A stretch of DNA of 45,977 nt. Source: RFPW01 sp040401595. GTDB taxonomy: Bacteria > Pseudomonadota > Gammaproteobacteria > Burkholderiales > Burkholderiaceae_E. The notes beneath the pieces were generated by a model. It searched no databases and was not told where the DNA came from. It worked only from the letters and a program-made list of their open reading frames with translations. Every line of letters starts with the position of its first letter. Positions within the stretch are counted from its first letter, which is position 1. Below are positions 31,874 through 41,214 of this stretch, piece after piece. Both the position numbers and the translations under genes were made by a program. Location: positions 1 through 45,977 of the forward strand of contig JBBAOE010000024.1 of the NCBI GenBank assembly GCA_040401595.1, given 5' to 3'.

Positions 31874-32467
31874 TTAGTCTGCTGCGCGCAGCAGCTCTGC
31901 AATTTCGGCGCCGTCCCATTCGACACCGCCCGTAAGCCGCCAAACCTCTTTGCCTGCGCTGTCGTACAAAATGGTCGTGGGTAGCCCGAGGCTGTTGTTG
32001 AACGCGGCCAAAATCGCGTTGTCAGCGTCGGTATAAGGCTCCAGATTCTGGACCCCAGTCTCGTTAAAAAAGGCCAAGACAGGCGCGCGGCCGTCAAGGT
32101 CTTGGGATACCGCAACGACAGCCATCCGGTCCTTTTCCAACTCTGCCAGCGCATCCAGGGTCGGCATTTCGGCCTTACAGGGTGGACACCACGTCGCCCA
32201 AATATTCAGCAACACGGGCTTGCCTACAAAATCTGCTAAGGTCACATCCTGTCCGTCGGCGTCCGCAAAGGGCGCGGTCGGCGCCTTTTGGCCGGCAAAT
32301 CTGTAACTGAGCATCGCGCGCGCGCCGTTTGCACTTACCAATAAGATATCGTCCCTTTTCGTGGCACCAGAGTTTTCGGCCGATGCGGGTTGCGCTTGCC
32401 CCTCGGCTGGGGTTTCTTTATCGCAACCCGTTAACACCAGAAGGATTAGGGCAATTACAAAGCGCAT
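31874..32467 (-). CDS. TlpA-like thiol:disulfide oxidoreductase lipoprotein
   Basis: A 197-residue exported thioredoxin-fold protein. The signal MRFVIALILLVLTGCD ends in a lipobox with Cys15, so it is likely anchored in a membrane facing the periplasm. The redox site is WATWCPPCK, followed by the cis-Pro region LGLPTTILYD. Such proteins reduce disulfides, for example during cytochrome c maturation. ATG 32,467 is chosen because it begins the lipoprotein signal; it overlaps the divergent argH start codon on the other strand. The gene ends in a perfect 16-bp palindrome (CTGCTGCGCGCAGCAG) within the last codons. Confidence 0.88.
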   Translation of the reverse strand: MRFVIALILLVLTGCDKETPAEGQAQPASAENSGATKRDDILLVSANGARAMLSYRFAGQKAPTAPFADADGQDVTLADFVGKPVLLNIWATWCPPCKAEMPTLDALAELEKDRMAVVAVSQDLDGRAPVLAFFNETGVQNLEPYTDADNAILAAFNNSLGLPTTILYDSAGKEVWRLTGGVEWDGAEIAELLRAAD

Positions 32468-33854
32468 GTCGGATTCCAATAGCATGTGGGGCGGCCGATT
32501 CGGCGAAGGCCCCGGCGCAATCATGCGCGAGATAAATGCCTCCATCCCATTCGACAAGCGTCTTTGGCAAGAGGATATCGCGGGCAGCAAAGCCCATGCC
32601 GATATGCTGGCCGCGAACGGCATCATTTCGGAGGCGGATAATACTGCAATCCAAAAGGGGCTCGACGCGGTCCACGCCGAATATCAAGCCAATGGCGTGC
32701 CCGTTGATCTGACGCTTGAAGATATTCACATGGTCACCGAAACGCGGCTGCGGGAGCTTATCGGCGAACCTGCGGCGCGGCTACACACGGCCCGGTCACG
32801 CAATGATCAGGTTGCGACCGATTTCCGTCTGTGGGTCCGCAATGCCACACAGGAAATCGACGCTGGGCTGCGCGCGTTCCAATTGGCGCTCGTCACCCGC
32901 GCCGACGAACATGTGGGCAGCATCATGCCCGGCTTTACCCATTTGCAAGTGGCGCAGCCGGTGACGCTTGGTCATCATTTAATGGCTTATTATGAAATGG
33001 CAAAACGCGACCGCAGCCGCTTTGCCGATTGTCGCAGCCGCTTGAACCTCTCGCCTTTGGGAGCTGCCGCTTTGGCGGGCACATCCTTCCCAATTGATCG
33101 CGCCGCCACCGCCGCCGCGCTTGGCTTTGACGGTCCGATGGGCAACAGCCTGGACGCCGTGTCCGACCGTGACTTCGCTTTGGAGTTCCTGACGGCAGCG
33201 GCACAGACCGCCTTGCATCTGTCGCGTCTGGCCGAAGAAATGATTTTATGGGCATCGCAGCCCTTTGGCTTCATTGCGTTGCCGGATGCTTGGTCAACGG
33301 GCAGTTCCATCATGCCGCAAAAGCGCAACCCCGACGCCGCAGAGCTGGTACGTGGCCATAGCGGGCGGATCATCGGTTGCATGAACAGCCTGATGATCAC
33401 CATGAAGGGTCTGCCTTTGGCCTATTCCAAGGATATGCAGGATGACAAATCCCCGGTGTTTGAAGCTTATGATTTGCTCGCTTTATCGATTGCGGCGATG
33501 ACGGGCATGGTTGCCAATGTGACGTTCAACACGCCGCGCATGCGCGAAGTCGCCGACACCGGATTTTCCACGGCAACCGATTTGGCCGACTGGCTGGTGC
33601 GCGCATTTGCGATGCCCTTCCGGGAGGCGCACCATGTGACCGGAAGCGTAGTCAAAATGTGCGAGGCGCGCGGCATTGGCCTTTCGGATATTAGCGCTGA
33701 GGATTTAGCCGCGATCAACCCGATGCTCGCAGGCTGTACTTTGCCGGACCTTTCGATTGATGGTTCTGTCGCCAGCCGCACCAGCGCCGGCGGCACCGCG
33801 CCCCTGCTTGTAAAAGAAGCGATAGCGGCAGCAAAAAAGGAACTTGAGGCATGA
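32466..33854 (+). CDS. argH: Argininosuccinate lyase
   Basis: The last enzyme of arginine biosynthesis, splitting argininosuccinate into arginine and fumarate. In about 462 residues it shows MWGGRFGEGP at the start, TARSRNDQVATDFRLW, and the superfamily signature TGSSIMPQKRNPD containing the catalytic Ser loop. Start is either ATG 32,466 or ATG 32,484 (MWGGRF); the first shares bases with the divergent tlpA-like start. It overlaps the following lipoprotein gene by 4 bp (GCATGA). First gene of a core plus-strand run to 39,544. Confidence 0.93.
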   Translation: MSDSNSMWGGRFGEGPGAIMREINASIPFDKRLWQEDIAGSKAHADMLAANGIISEADNTAIQKGLDAVHAEYQANGVPVDLTLEDIHMVTETRLRELIGEPAARLHTARSRNDQVATDFRLWVRNATQEIDAGLRAFQLALVTRADEHVGSIMPGFTHLQVAQPVTLGHHLMAYYEMAKRDRSRFADCRSRLNLSPLGAAALAGTSFPIDRAATAAALGFDGPMGNSLDAVSDRDFALEFLTAAAQTALHLSRLAEEMILWASQPFGFIALPDAWSTGSSIMPQKRNPDAAELVRGHSGRIIGCMNSLMITMKGLPLAYSKDMQDDKSPVFEAYDLLALSIAAMTGMVANVTFNTPRMREVADTGFSTATDLADWLVRAFAMPFREAHHVTGSVVKMCEARGIGLSDISAEDLAAINPMLAGCTLPDLSIDGSVASRTSAGGTAPLLVKEAIAAAKKELEA

Positions 33855-34156
33855 CATTGCAACGCGTCCTTTTGGTGATCGGTATGGCGTTGTCAGCCAC
33901 CGCATGCGGCAAGGTTGGCGACCTTGAGCCGCGTTCGGGCAATGCCCTGCCGCTAAAGGCCTATGGCCAGGCGACAGAACAAAGCGCGCAGAAGTTAACG
34001 ACACCATCGGTGCAGGCACGGCCCGGGCGTTCCGATGAATTGTTGAAACGTTCGGAAAGGCGGGAGGATGATCCCTTTGACATCGCACCGGGGGAGCAAC
34101 CCAAGCCTTTAAACCCCGAAGAGCAAACGCCACCTTCCAAAACTGATCCTGAATAG
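33851..34156 (+). CDS. Small LptM-like lipoprotein
   Basis: A 101-residue protein with a lipoprotein signal (VIGMALSATACGKVGDLEPR, lipidated Cys19) and a Pro/Glu-rich, probably disordered tail. The CGKxGDLEP start matches the short lipoproteins commonly found between argH and lysA, related to the LPS-translocon maturation lipoprotein LptM/YifL. It overlaps argH by 4 bp and lies 6 bp before lysA. Confidence 0.7.
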   Translation: MTLQRVLLVIGMALSATACGKVGDLEPRSGNALPLKAYGQATEQSAQKLTTPSVQARPGRSDELLKRSERREDDPFDIAPGEQPKPLNPEEQTPPSKTDPE

Positions 34157-34162
34157 AACCCA

Positions 34163-35425
34163 ATGAACCATTTTCACCTTATCGATGGCGTGTTGCACGC
34201 CGAAAACGTGCCATTGGCCGACATTGCGGCTGCCGTTGGCACGCCCGTCTATGTCTATTCACGGGCTACGTTTGAACGGCATGCAGTGGTGTTTCGGGCT
34301 GCTTTGTCGGGACTGGATAACCCGCATTTGGCCTTTGCAGTAAAGTCGAACCCGAATCTTGCCGTGTTGAAAGTTCTGGCGCGGCAGGGCTATGGCGCCG
34401 ATGTTGTCTCAGGCGGCGAAATGGACCGCGCGCTGGCCGCCGGCATGGGCGCTGAAGATATCGTCTTTTCCGGCGTTGGTAAAACCTCCGAAGAAATGAC
34501 CCGCGCATTGAAGGTGGGCATTGGCCAGTTCAACATTGAATCGGAAGAAGAAGGGCAAGAGTTGGCGGCGCTGGCCTCTGCACTTGGCCTCACGGCACAG
34601 GCCGTTTTGCGTATAAATCCCGATGTTGACGCGGGTACACATGGCAAGATTTCGACGGGCAAGGCGGACAATAAGTTCGGCGTCGGCATTGACCGCGCGC
34701 CGGGCATTTACGCACGGCTAAGCACTTTGCCGCATCTGCACATGCGCGGTGTCGCGCTGCATATCGGTAGCCAGTTGACGAGCCTTGAGCCGCTTGAAAC
34801 TGCTTTTCAAAAGGTAGGCGTGCTGTTGCAGGAATTGCGTGGCGCAGGGCATGAGGTCACGCATGTGGACTTGGGCGGCGGCCTTGGCGTGCGCTACCGT
34901 GACGGTGACAATCCGCCGTATCCCGCCGCATATGGCGCGATGGTTGCGCGCGTGACCAAGGATTGGGGCGTACGGTTAATGTTTGAACCCGGCCGCGTGA
35001 TCGCTGGCAATGCGGGCGTCTTGCTCACGCGCGTCATTCGCGTCAAGCCCGGTGCGGGCAACGCGCCGTTCGTTATCGTCGACGCGGCGATGAACGATCT
35101 CGCCCGCCCTGCGCTCTATGATGCATGGCATGATTTTGAAGCGGTTGTGCCCAATGGGCAAAAGATGCTGGCCAATATCGTTGGCCCCGTATGCGAAACT
35201 GGCGACACCTTCGCCATGGGCCGCGAGATCGACCCCGTTGTCGCCAATGACCTAGCCATTTTCAGGACCGCTGGCGCTTATGGTGCGACGATGGCGAGCA
35301 CATATAACAGCCGCGGATTGGTGCCCGAAGTGCTCGTCGATGACGACAAATTCGCGGTCGTCGCAGAACGGATTGCGCCTGAGACGATATTGGCGGCGGA
35401 GCATGTGCCCGACTGGCTGAAATAG
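34163..35425 (+). CDS. lysA: Diaminopimelate decarboxylase
   Basis: A fold-type III PLP enzyme making lysine from meso-diaminopimelate. In 420 residues the Schiff-base Lys61 lies in AFAVKSNPNLAVL; HIGSQLTSLEP, DLGGGLGVRY, EPGRVIAGNAG and GPVCETGDTFA are the remaining PLP and substrate motifs. The argH-lipoprotein-lysA order is common in alphaproteobacteria and supports the core assignment. Confidence 0.94.
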   Translation: MNHFHLIDGVLHAENVPLADIAAAVGTPVYVYSRATFERHAVVFRAALSGLDNPHLAFAVKSNPNLAVLKVLARQGYGADVVSGGEMDRALAAGMGAEDIVFSGVGKTSEEMTRALKVGIGQFNIESEEEGQELAALASALGLTAQAVLRINPDVDAGTHGKISTGKADNKFGVGIDRAPGIYARLSTLPHLHMRGVALHIGSQLTSLEPLETAFQKVGVLLQELRGAGHEVTHVDLGGGLGVRYRDGDNPPYPAAYGAMVARVTKDWGVRLMFEPGRVIAGNAGVLLTRVIRVKPGAGNAPFVIVDAAMNDLARPALYDAWHDFEAVVPNGQKMLANIVGPVCETGDTFAMGREIDPVVANDLAIFRTAGAYGATMASTYNSRGLVPEVLVDDDKFAVVAERIAPETILAAEHVPDWLK

Positions 35426-35434
35426 GAAATCGCG

Positions 35435-36214
35435 TTGGATCAGCTGCCGATTTTTGTGAATTTAAAAGGCCGGAATGTTATTTTGGTCGGCGAAGGCGAA
35501 ATGGCGGATGCCAAACGGCGGCTGATCGAACGCGCGGGTGGCATTTGTGTTGATGCTCATCATACGGACGCACTTATCGCGTTTGTCGCCATCGCCGAAG
35601 AAGACGAAGCCTGCGCCGCTGCCGATGCATTGAAAGCGCGTGGCCTACTCGTCAACGTCGTGGACAGGCCTGAAATCTGCGATTTTACCACGCCAGCCAT
35701 TGTCGACCGATCGCCCGTTTTGGTTGCGGTGGGCACCGGCGGTGCATCCGCAGGCATGGCAAAGGCCATTCGTCAGCGGATTGAAACCTTTTTGCCCGAA
35801 AGCTTAGGTCCCCTTGCCGATGCGATTTCCGCAGCGCGTGTGGCAATCCGCAAACGCTGGCCCGAGGGGCCGCAGCGCCGCCGCGCATTGGATCAAGGCT
35901 TTGCCGCAGGTGGCTTGCTAGACCCGTTTGGTAATCACGCCCCCGACACCGTCGACCATTGGTTGAAAGTCGCCGACGAGCCCAAGGCCGACCGTATCAT
36001 TGAAATCAAATTGCTGTCCGACAACCCCGATGATCTGACATTGCTGACCGCGCGTTTATTGGGTGAGGCCGACCATGTTTTTCATGATGCCGATGTGCCA
36101 TCTGCGATCCTTAACCGGGCACGCGCGGATGCGATGCGCCATGCAAGCCCGCCACCGTTGCCCGCGCCCGAGGGGCTGTCACTGTTCCTACGGTTGCCGT
36201 CCACGCATGGATAG
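35435..36214 (+). CDS. Siroheme synthase, precorrin-2 dehydrogenase/ferrochelatase part
   Basis: A 259-residue protein. Residues 1 to about 150 correspond to the CysG N-terminal module (Met8-like): FVNLKGRNVILVGEGEMADAKRRL binds NAD, and the CDFTTPAIVDRSPVLVAVGTGGASAGMAK segment is the active-site signature. The module oxidises precorrin-2 and inserts iron to form siroheme. The C-terminal part resembles only the first strands of a uroporphyrinogen methyltransferase (SDNPDDLTLLTARLLGEADHV) and then stops, so methylation must come from another gene. It starts at TTG with AGGAA upstream, 10 bp after lysA. Confidence 0.82.
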   Translation: MDQLPIFVNLKGRNVILVGEGEMADAKRRLIERAGGICVDAHHTDALIAFVAIAEEDEACAAADALKARGLLVNVVDRPEICDFTTPAIVDRSPVLVAVGTGGASAGMAKAIRQRIETFLPESLGPLADAISAARVAIRKRWPEGPQRRRALDQGFAAGGLLDPFGNHAPDTVDHWLKVADEPKADRIIEIKLLSDNPDDLTLLTARLLGEADHVFHDADVPSAILNRARADAMRHASPPPLPAPEGLSLFLRLPSTHG

Positions 36215-36222
36215 GGCATGAG

Positions 36223-37062
36223 GTGGGCTTGAACAGTATCAAGGTCGTCCATTTGTCCGCTTTTCCATCGAAAATCTGTTTCTACGGCTGCGGCAATATG
36301 GGCAGCGCGATGCTGCGTGGTTGGCTGGCTGCAGGCGTGTCGCCGAGCACTTTCCATGTGGTCGACCCTGTCGCTAATGGCCTGCCCGCGGGCGTTACGG
36401 TATCGCGATCGGCGCAAGAGGCTAAGCAGCCATTTGATGTGCTCATATTAGGTATAAAGCCGCAGCTTTTATCATCGCTCGCCGCCGACATTGCGCCATT
36501 GCTAGCACCCGGCGCATTGGTCATTTCGATACTTGCTGGCACCACAACGCAGACTTTGTCGGAAGCCTTTCCTACTGCGCGAATTGTCCGGCTGATGCCC
36601 AATTTGGCGGCCGCTATTGGTAAGTCTCCTCTTGGTGTGTTTGCGCCAAATGAAACGGAATTGGCCAAGACGGACATCGCCGTTTGGCTCGCGCCATTGG
36701 GGACCGTCACTTGGATCGACGACGAAGCCCATATGGATGCGGTCACGGCGCTGGCAGGTTCAGGGCCTGCCTTTATCTACCGTGTCATTGATGCGCTGAC
36801 CAAAGGCGGGGAGGCAGCAGGACTGCCGCAAGCGGTTGCCGCGCAACTGGCGATATCGATGACCGAAGGCGCCGCGATTTTGGCCGCGACGTCGCCTGAA
36901 ACGCCAGAGGCGCTCGCCGCACGTGTCACCAGCCCAGGCGGGACAACGGCCGCTGGCCTTGCGGTGCTGGACACGGATACGGCTTTAGAGAGATTGATGA
37001 CGCAGACCCTGCGCGCGGCACGCGACCGGGGGGCGGAATTGGCCAAGGGAAAAACCAAATGA
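36223..37062 (+). CDS. proC: Pyrroline-5-carboxylate reductase
   Basis: The final step of proline synthesis. A 279-residue NAD(P)H-dependent reductase with the Rossmann motif FYGCGNMGSAML near the N-terminus, ILGIKPQLL, VRLMPNLAAAIG and the C-terminal signature ALAGSGPAFIYRVIDAL plus VTSPGGTTAAGL. GTG 36,223 is the first usable start, 9 bp after siroheme synthase; the N-terminal dozen residues are less conserved and a slightly later start is possible. Confidence 0.92.
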   Translation: MGLNSIKVVHLSAFPSKICFYGCGNMGSAMLRGWLAAGVSPSTFHVVDPVANGLPAGVTVSRSAQEAKQPFDVLILGIKPQLLSSLAADIAPLLAPGALVISILAGTTTQTLSEAFPTARIVRLMPNLAAAIGKSPLGVFAPNETELAKTDIAVWLAPLGTVTWIDDEAHMDAVTALAGSGPAFIYRVIDALTKGGEAAGLPQAVAAQLAISMTEGAAILAATSPETPEALAARVTSPGGTTAAGLAVLDTDTALERLMTQTLRAARDRGAELAKGKTK

Positions 37063-38663
37063 AATTGAAATTCATATTGGCTCTATCTTGCGCGTTAGCA
37101 CAGCCAGCCGCCGCATCGCCAGCTACCCTGCCATCGACTGTACAGGCCAATATGAATCTGGCCAAAAAGGGACCTATTGAAAATATGCACCTGTCCCAAC
37201 TGGCAGACGGCATCAATGATGGCACGTTCAACAGCGAAGTGATAACCGCCGCGTATCTTGCGCGGATTGCTGCCATTGATGACAGTGGGCCGACGCTGAA
37301 CGCGGTCATTGCCACATTCCCCGACGCGCTCGACCAAGCCCGCGCGATGGACGCCGAATTGCGCGCTGGCATAAATCGCGGGCCAATGCACGGCATTCCC
37401 ATTTTGGTGAAGGACAATGTGGAGGTTGCAGGCCCGCTCCCGACCACCGCCGGATCATTAGCGCTTGCCGGCAATATCACCAATCGCGATGCGCCATTCA
37501 TTGCGCGCTTACGCGCGGCGGGAGCGGTGATTTTAGGCAAGACCAATTTAAGCGAATGGGCCAATATCCGGTCTCGCAGTTCCACTAGCGGCTGGAGCGC
37601 GGTAGGCGGCCTAACCAAAAACCCGCATGCACTTGACCGCAACAGTTGCGGCTCCTCCAGCGGCAGTGGTGCCGCAGCCGCAGCAGCTTTGGCGGCAGGC
37701 ACGATTGGCACGGAAACCGACGGCTCCATCACCTGCCCGGCTGGCGTCAATGGCATGGTCGGGTTCAAACCGACCGTCGGCTTGGTCTCGCGCCGTTTTG
37801 TCGTGCCGATCAGCCACAGTCAGGATACCGCAGGGCCAATGACGCGTTCGGTGCGCGATGCCGCCATCATGCTGACCGCCATGGCCGGTAGCGACCCGCA
37901 AGATCCGGCGACCGCAGACGCCGATCGTTGGCGCGGCAACTATGCAACCGACCTGTCGATAGATAGCTTAAAGGCGATGCGCATTGGCGTCCTGCGCGCA
38001 CCAAATGCCAACGCGGCCTTATTCGACGCCGCCATCGCCGCATTGAAGGCTGGCGGCGCGGAAATAGTCTTGCTCGATGCCAGCAAAATTGATCGGCAAA
38101 AAATCGGACAAGGTGAATTTAAGGTATTGCTGACAGAACTTAAGGCGGACCTCGCATCTTATTTGCAAGGCCTGCCTGACGGTCTGGTCCCGCACAAGAC
38201 ACTCGGTGACATCATCGCGTTCAATAAGGCGAACGCCGACAAGGAATTGCAATATTTCGGCCAAGACACGTTTGAAACGGCCGATAAGGAAAAAGGGCTG
38301 GATGACCCCGCTTATCTGGAAGCCTTGGCCACATCACGCGGGCTTGCGACTGATGCGCTGAACCAGATGTTTGCGAGCAACACAGTTGATATCATCATCG
38401 CGCAAACCAATGGCGCAGCATGGGTGTCGACATTGGGCAAGGGCGATGCCTTTTCCGGGCCCAGCGCCAGCCAATTGCCCGCCGTTGCCGGCTTTCCGCA
38501 TTTGACCGTGCCGATGGGCCTATCTGGCGGACTGCCAATTGGCCTCAGCTTCATTGGCCCCAAATGGCATGACCATGCTGTTCTGAAAGCGGGCTTTGCC
38601 TATGAGCAGCTTTCAAAAGCCCGCGTGTCACCAAAGTTTCGACCAAATGTAGAGAGCCGTTAA
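37059..38663 (+). CDS. Amidase-signature hydrolase with signal peptide
   Basis: A 534-residue amidase. The N-terminus MKLKFILALSCALAQPAAASP is a signal peptide, so it probably acts in the periplasm. The Ser-cisSer-Lys triad is Lys118 (ILVKDN), Ser199 (CGSSSGSG) and Ser223 (ETDGSITCPAG). FGVPVLAGFPHLTVPMG-type PAVAGFPHLTVPMG near the end is family-typical. Its natural substrate is unknown. It overlaps proC by 4 bp and is followed without a gap by the thioesterase gene. Confidence 0.85.
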   Translation: MKLKFILALSCALAQPAAASPATLPSTVQANMNLAKKGPIENMHLSQLADGINDGTFNSEVITAAYLARIAAIDDSGPTLNAVIATFPDALDQARAMDAELRAGINRGPMHGIPILVKDNVEVAGPLPTTAGSLALAGNITNRDAPFIARLRAAGAVILGKTNLSEWANIRSRSSTSGWSAVGGLTKNPHALDRNSCGSSSGSGAAAAAALAAGTIGTETDGSITCPAGVNGMVGFKPTVGLVSRRFVVPISHSQDTAGPMTRSVRDAAIMLTAMAGSDPQDPATADADRWRGNYATDLSIDSLKAMRIGVLRAPNANAALFDAAIAALKAGGAEIVLLDASKIDRQKIGQGEFKVLLTELKADLASYLQGLPDGLVPHKTLGDIIAFNKANADKELQYFGQDTFETADKEKGLDDPAYLEALATSRGLATDALNQMFASNTVDIIIAQTNGAAWVSTLGKGDAFSGPSASQLPAVAGFPHLTVPMGLSGGLPIGLSFIGPKWHDHAVLKAGFAYEQLSKARVSPKFRPNVESR

Positions 38664-39137
38664 ATGACGACCGGTAAAACCGACATTGGAACCCTAGCCC
38701 CGAAAGGCGGCGGCTTTGATCCAGCATTGGTGAACAAATTGATGGGTAAATTCGGCCATGGTGGATTTCTCAACATGGAATATGTTGGCCATGGCGATAA
38801 CTGGGTTGAGCTTGCGATTGATTGGCGCGAAGACCTTGTTGCGGATCCCGATACCGGCATATTGGCCTCTGCGGTGATCATCAGCCTCATGGATAACGCG
38901 ACCAGCATGTCGATTTGGACCAAGCTAAATGAATTCCGGCCACAAGCCACGATGGACCTGCGTATTGATTATCTGCGACCGTCACCATCTGGACAGCGCG
39001 TATATGGCCGGGGGATCTGCTATCATTTGACCAACAGCATCGGCTTTGTGCGCGGATATGCCCATAATGGCAATCCTGACCAGCCATTGGCCCATGCCAG
39101 CGGCACGTTCATCAGAACTGGCGGGCAAGCGACGTGA
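38664..39137 (+). CDS. PaaI-type hotdog-fold thioesterase (first of two)
   Basis: A 157-residue hotdog-fold protein. The central helix is preceded by GILASAVIISLMDNATSMSIW, with Asp/Asn in the position of the catalytic acid, and strands TMDLRIDYLRPSPSGQRVYG and ASGTFIRTG follow. Such proteins hydrolyse acyl-CoA or aryl-CoA thioesters. Start ATG follows the amidase stop directly, and it overlaps the second thioesterase by 4 bp, so the two may form a heteromer. Confidence 0.78.
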   Translation: MTTGKTDIGTLAPKGGGFDPALVNKLMGKFGHGGFLNMEYVGHGDNWVELAIDWREDLVADPDTGILASAVIISLMDNATSMSIWTKLNEFRPQATMDLRIDYLRPSPSGQRVYGRGICYHLTNSIGFVRGYAHNGNPDQPLAHASGTFIRTGGQAT

Positions 39138-39544
39138 GTGCATTATATACCACGTTGCCTCCCTATGCACGGGCGCTCGATATGACCGTCGTTGACGAAA
39201 TTGATGGTGCGCCCGTGATCGGCATGCCCTTTGCCGACCGCGTTCAGGGCCGTCCCGGCCTTCTACATGGTGGCGCGATATCCGGATTGCTCGAAATTGC
39301 CGCCATCGCCGCCATTCATCAGGCGCTTCGGGCAAAAGGCAGCGATTCCAATATTAAACAGGTCAATGTCACCGTCGATTTCATGCGCGGTGGCTTAAGC
39401 CAAATGACGTTTGCCGTTGGCGAAGTGACCCGCCTTGGCCGCACCATGGCCAATGTTGAAGCCCGCGCGTGGCAGGATGACCGCGATAAGCCCATCGCCA
39501 TGGGCTATATGCATTATTTGATTAAAGCAAAACGCGAAGGCTAG
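39134..39544 (+). CDS. PaaI-type hotdog-fold thioesterase (second of two)
   Basis: A 136-residue protein with the HGGAISGLLEIAAIAAI central-helix motif, QVNVTVDFMRGG and ARAWQDDRDKPIAMGYMHYLI. It is shorter than its neighbour but of the same fold. It starts with GTG in a GTGA overlap. It is the last gene of the plus-strand core run; convergent genes follow after 5 bp. Confidence 0.78.
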   Translation: MSALYTTLPPYARALDMTVVDEIDGAPVIGMPFADRVQGRPGLLHGGAISGLLEIAAIAAIHQALRAKGSDSNIKQVNVTVDFMRGGLSQMTFAVGEVTRLGRTMANVEARAWQDDRDKPIAMGYMHYLIKAKREG

Positions 39545-39549
39545 CGCAC

Positions 39550-40062
39550 TCAAGCTTCGCCATGCGTCTCGATAAGCGCGCTGGCGATAGCTTCTTCCGG
39601 CGTTTTATCGCCCCAGATGATGAATTGAAACACGGGATAGAAACGCTCACATTCGTCAATCGCAACGTCAATGATCGTCTGTGCTTGGTCGACACCCAAC
39701 AACCCATTGGAGGCCATCAGGCTGCCATGGCGGAACAACAATATGCCATTGGCCGACCACATGTCGAAATGGCCAAGCCATAATTGTTCATTGATGAGAC
39801 CAAGCGCCGTGTACACACTCGCCCGCTTGTCTGTCGGTACAGTGATATCCGGCAAGATGATCAATTGAAGCGCATTGTCTTCTTCACGCCAGATCGCGCG
39901 CAGCTGATAGCTCGCCCAACTGCCCTTATATTCGGCGGTGATTTCGTCCTCACCATCCAGTTCAAATGACCAACCGCGCGCTTCGAACAAAGCCGCAAGC
40001 ATGTCTACGGGCGCGGATTCATCGCGCTCGAATTGCTCATATTGTTCGTCTGCGTCGTGCAT
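39550..40062 (-). CDS. YbjN domain protein
   Basis: A 170-residue cytosolic protein of the YbjN family, a fold related to type III secretion chaperones, often annotated as sensory or chaperone-like. It starts MHDADEQYEQFERDE and shows DMLAALFEARGW, LQLIILPDITVP and LWLGHFDMWSANGILLFRH. ATG 40,062 is preferred since similarity begins there; the frame is open further upstream. Function not established. Confidence 0.75.
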   Translation of the reverse strand: MHDADEQYEQFERDESAPVDMLAALFEARGWSFELDGEDEITAEYKGSWASYQLRAIWREEDNALQLIILPDITVPTDKRASVYTALGLINEQLWLGHFDMWSANGILLFRHGSLMASNGLLGVDQAQTIIDVAIDECERFYPVFQFIIWGDKTPEEAIASALIETHGEA

Positions 40063-40169
40063 GATGATCGCGCCTGTCGTGTTGGTTCGAGTCTGCCCCC
40101 TGACGGACTCGCACGCAAGGGGCTTGCGACAGCGCGCAACATTAGGCTGTGGGCCCACTGTGGAAAAGT

Positions 40170-40487
40170 TTAGGCGGAACCCTTTGCCGACTTGGCCGCG
40201 GACTTCGCCTTGGCAGGGGCGGCACCGCCTTTTGCGTGCAAAGCGGCTTCTAAGGCAGCAACTCGCTTACCCAGTGCGTCGGCATCGGCGCGGGCGTTGG
40301 CCGCCAGCGTCTTGACCGCATCAAATTCTTCGCGGGACACAAGGTCCAGACCGCCAGCCCATTCGCGCGCGCGTTCGCGCATGCTTGCCTCGGCCTCACG
40401 GCCCATGCCCGCCACGGTTCCGGCAACACCGTTCAAAACCTTAGCAAGATCATCAAAAATGCGCTTTTCGCTTTGCATGTCATTCAC
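40170..40487 (-). CDS. UbiK-like (BMFP) accessory protein
   Basis: A 105-residue helical protein. MQSEKRIFDDLAKVLNGVAG opens it, then LVSREEFDAVKTLAANARADADALGKRVAALEAAL gives a coiled coil and an Ala/Lys-rich tail follows. This is the layout of membrane fusogenic/UbiK-family proteins that assist ubiquinone synthesis under aerobic growth. Confidence 0.75.
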   Translation of the reverse strand: MNDMQSEKRIFDDLAKVLNGVAGTVAGMGREAEASMRERAREWAGGLDLVSREEFDAVKTLAANARADADALGKRVAALEAALHAKGGAAPAKAKSAAKSAKGSA

Positions 40488-40514
40488 TCCATTGCGGTCA
40501 GGGGATAGACCATA

Positions 40515-41066
40515 TCACCCTATTTGGGAAGTCGCGGCCGGAACATAAACGCTTTCCGCGTCGGGATTAAGCTGGTCAATTTGAAAGTTCAAAATGGCCG
40601 CGAAGCTGATCCAAACCAAATAGGGCACCATCAACCACGCCGCAGCCTTGCGAACCCGCGCAAATGCAAAGGTCGTGGCGATGGCAATACCCAGCATGAC
40701 GAGGATGATGAAAAATGCGGCTGTGACCTGATGCGCACCAAAAAATATCGGCGACCAAGTGAGATTTATCAAGAATTGGAATGCAAAGAGGAGAATGGCC
40801 TTATCGCGATCCCGCGTCCCGCGCGCGTTCAGTACCATTGCAAATGCCAACCCCATCATAAGATATAAAGTGGGCCAAACGACGCCGAATACCCAACCTG
40901 GCGGCTGAATATCGGGCTTAAGCAATGTTTGATACCATGCGTTGTCGGCCGTTGATCCCGACATAGTGCCGGAAAGAAAACCCAGAAACATGATCGTCGG
41001 GATCACGAACAGCGCCAAACGCAATAAGGACATGCGCGACTGCGACGGAGGAACAAGCTGGTTCAT
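40515..41066 (-). CDS. TspO/MBR-family membrane protein
   Basis: A 183-residue five-helix membrane protein. WYQTLLKPDIQPPGWVFGVVWPTLYLMMGLA is the central family signature; NLTWSPIFFGAH and VPYLVWISFAAILNFQIDQLN form the last helices. TspO proteins bind porphyrins and related ligands and influence tetrapyrrole and stress responses in alphaproteobacteria. ATG 41,066 is the first start compatible with the family. Confidence 0.88.
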   Translation of the reverse strand: MNQLVPPSQSRMSLLRLALFVIPTIMFLGFLSGTMSGSTADNAWYQTLLKPDIQPPGWVFGVVWPTLYLMMGLAFAMVLNARGTRDRDKAILLFAFQFLINLTWSPIFFGAHQVTAAFFIILVMLGIAIATTFAFARVRKAAAWLMVPYLVWISFAAILNFQIDQLNPDAESVYVPAATSQIG

Positions 41067-41214
41067 GACGTGGCTCCGATTTTGATCATCGCGGTTCAGG
41101 TGAAACGCGCTCGGACTCAACATAAGCATTGACGACAGATAGAACAAGGCCGCCTACCCGGTGGGACAGACGGCCTTTCATACACGTATCAGCGCAAAAC
41201 GTGCGCTGCCGCTT

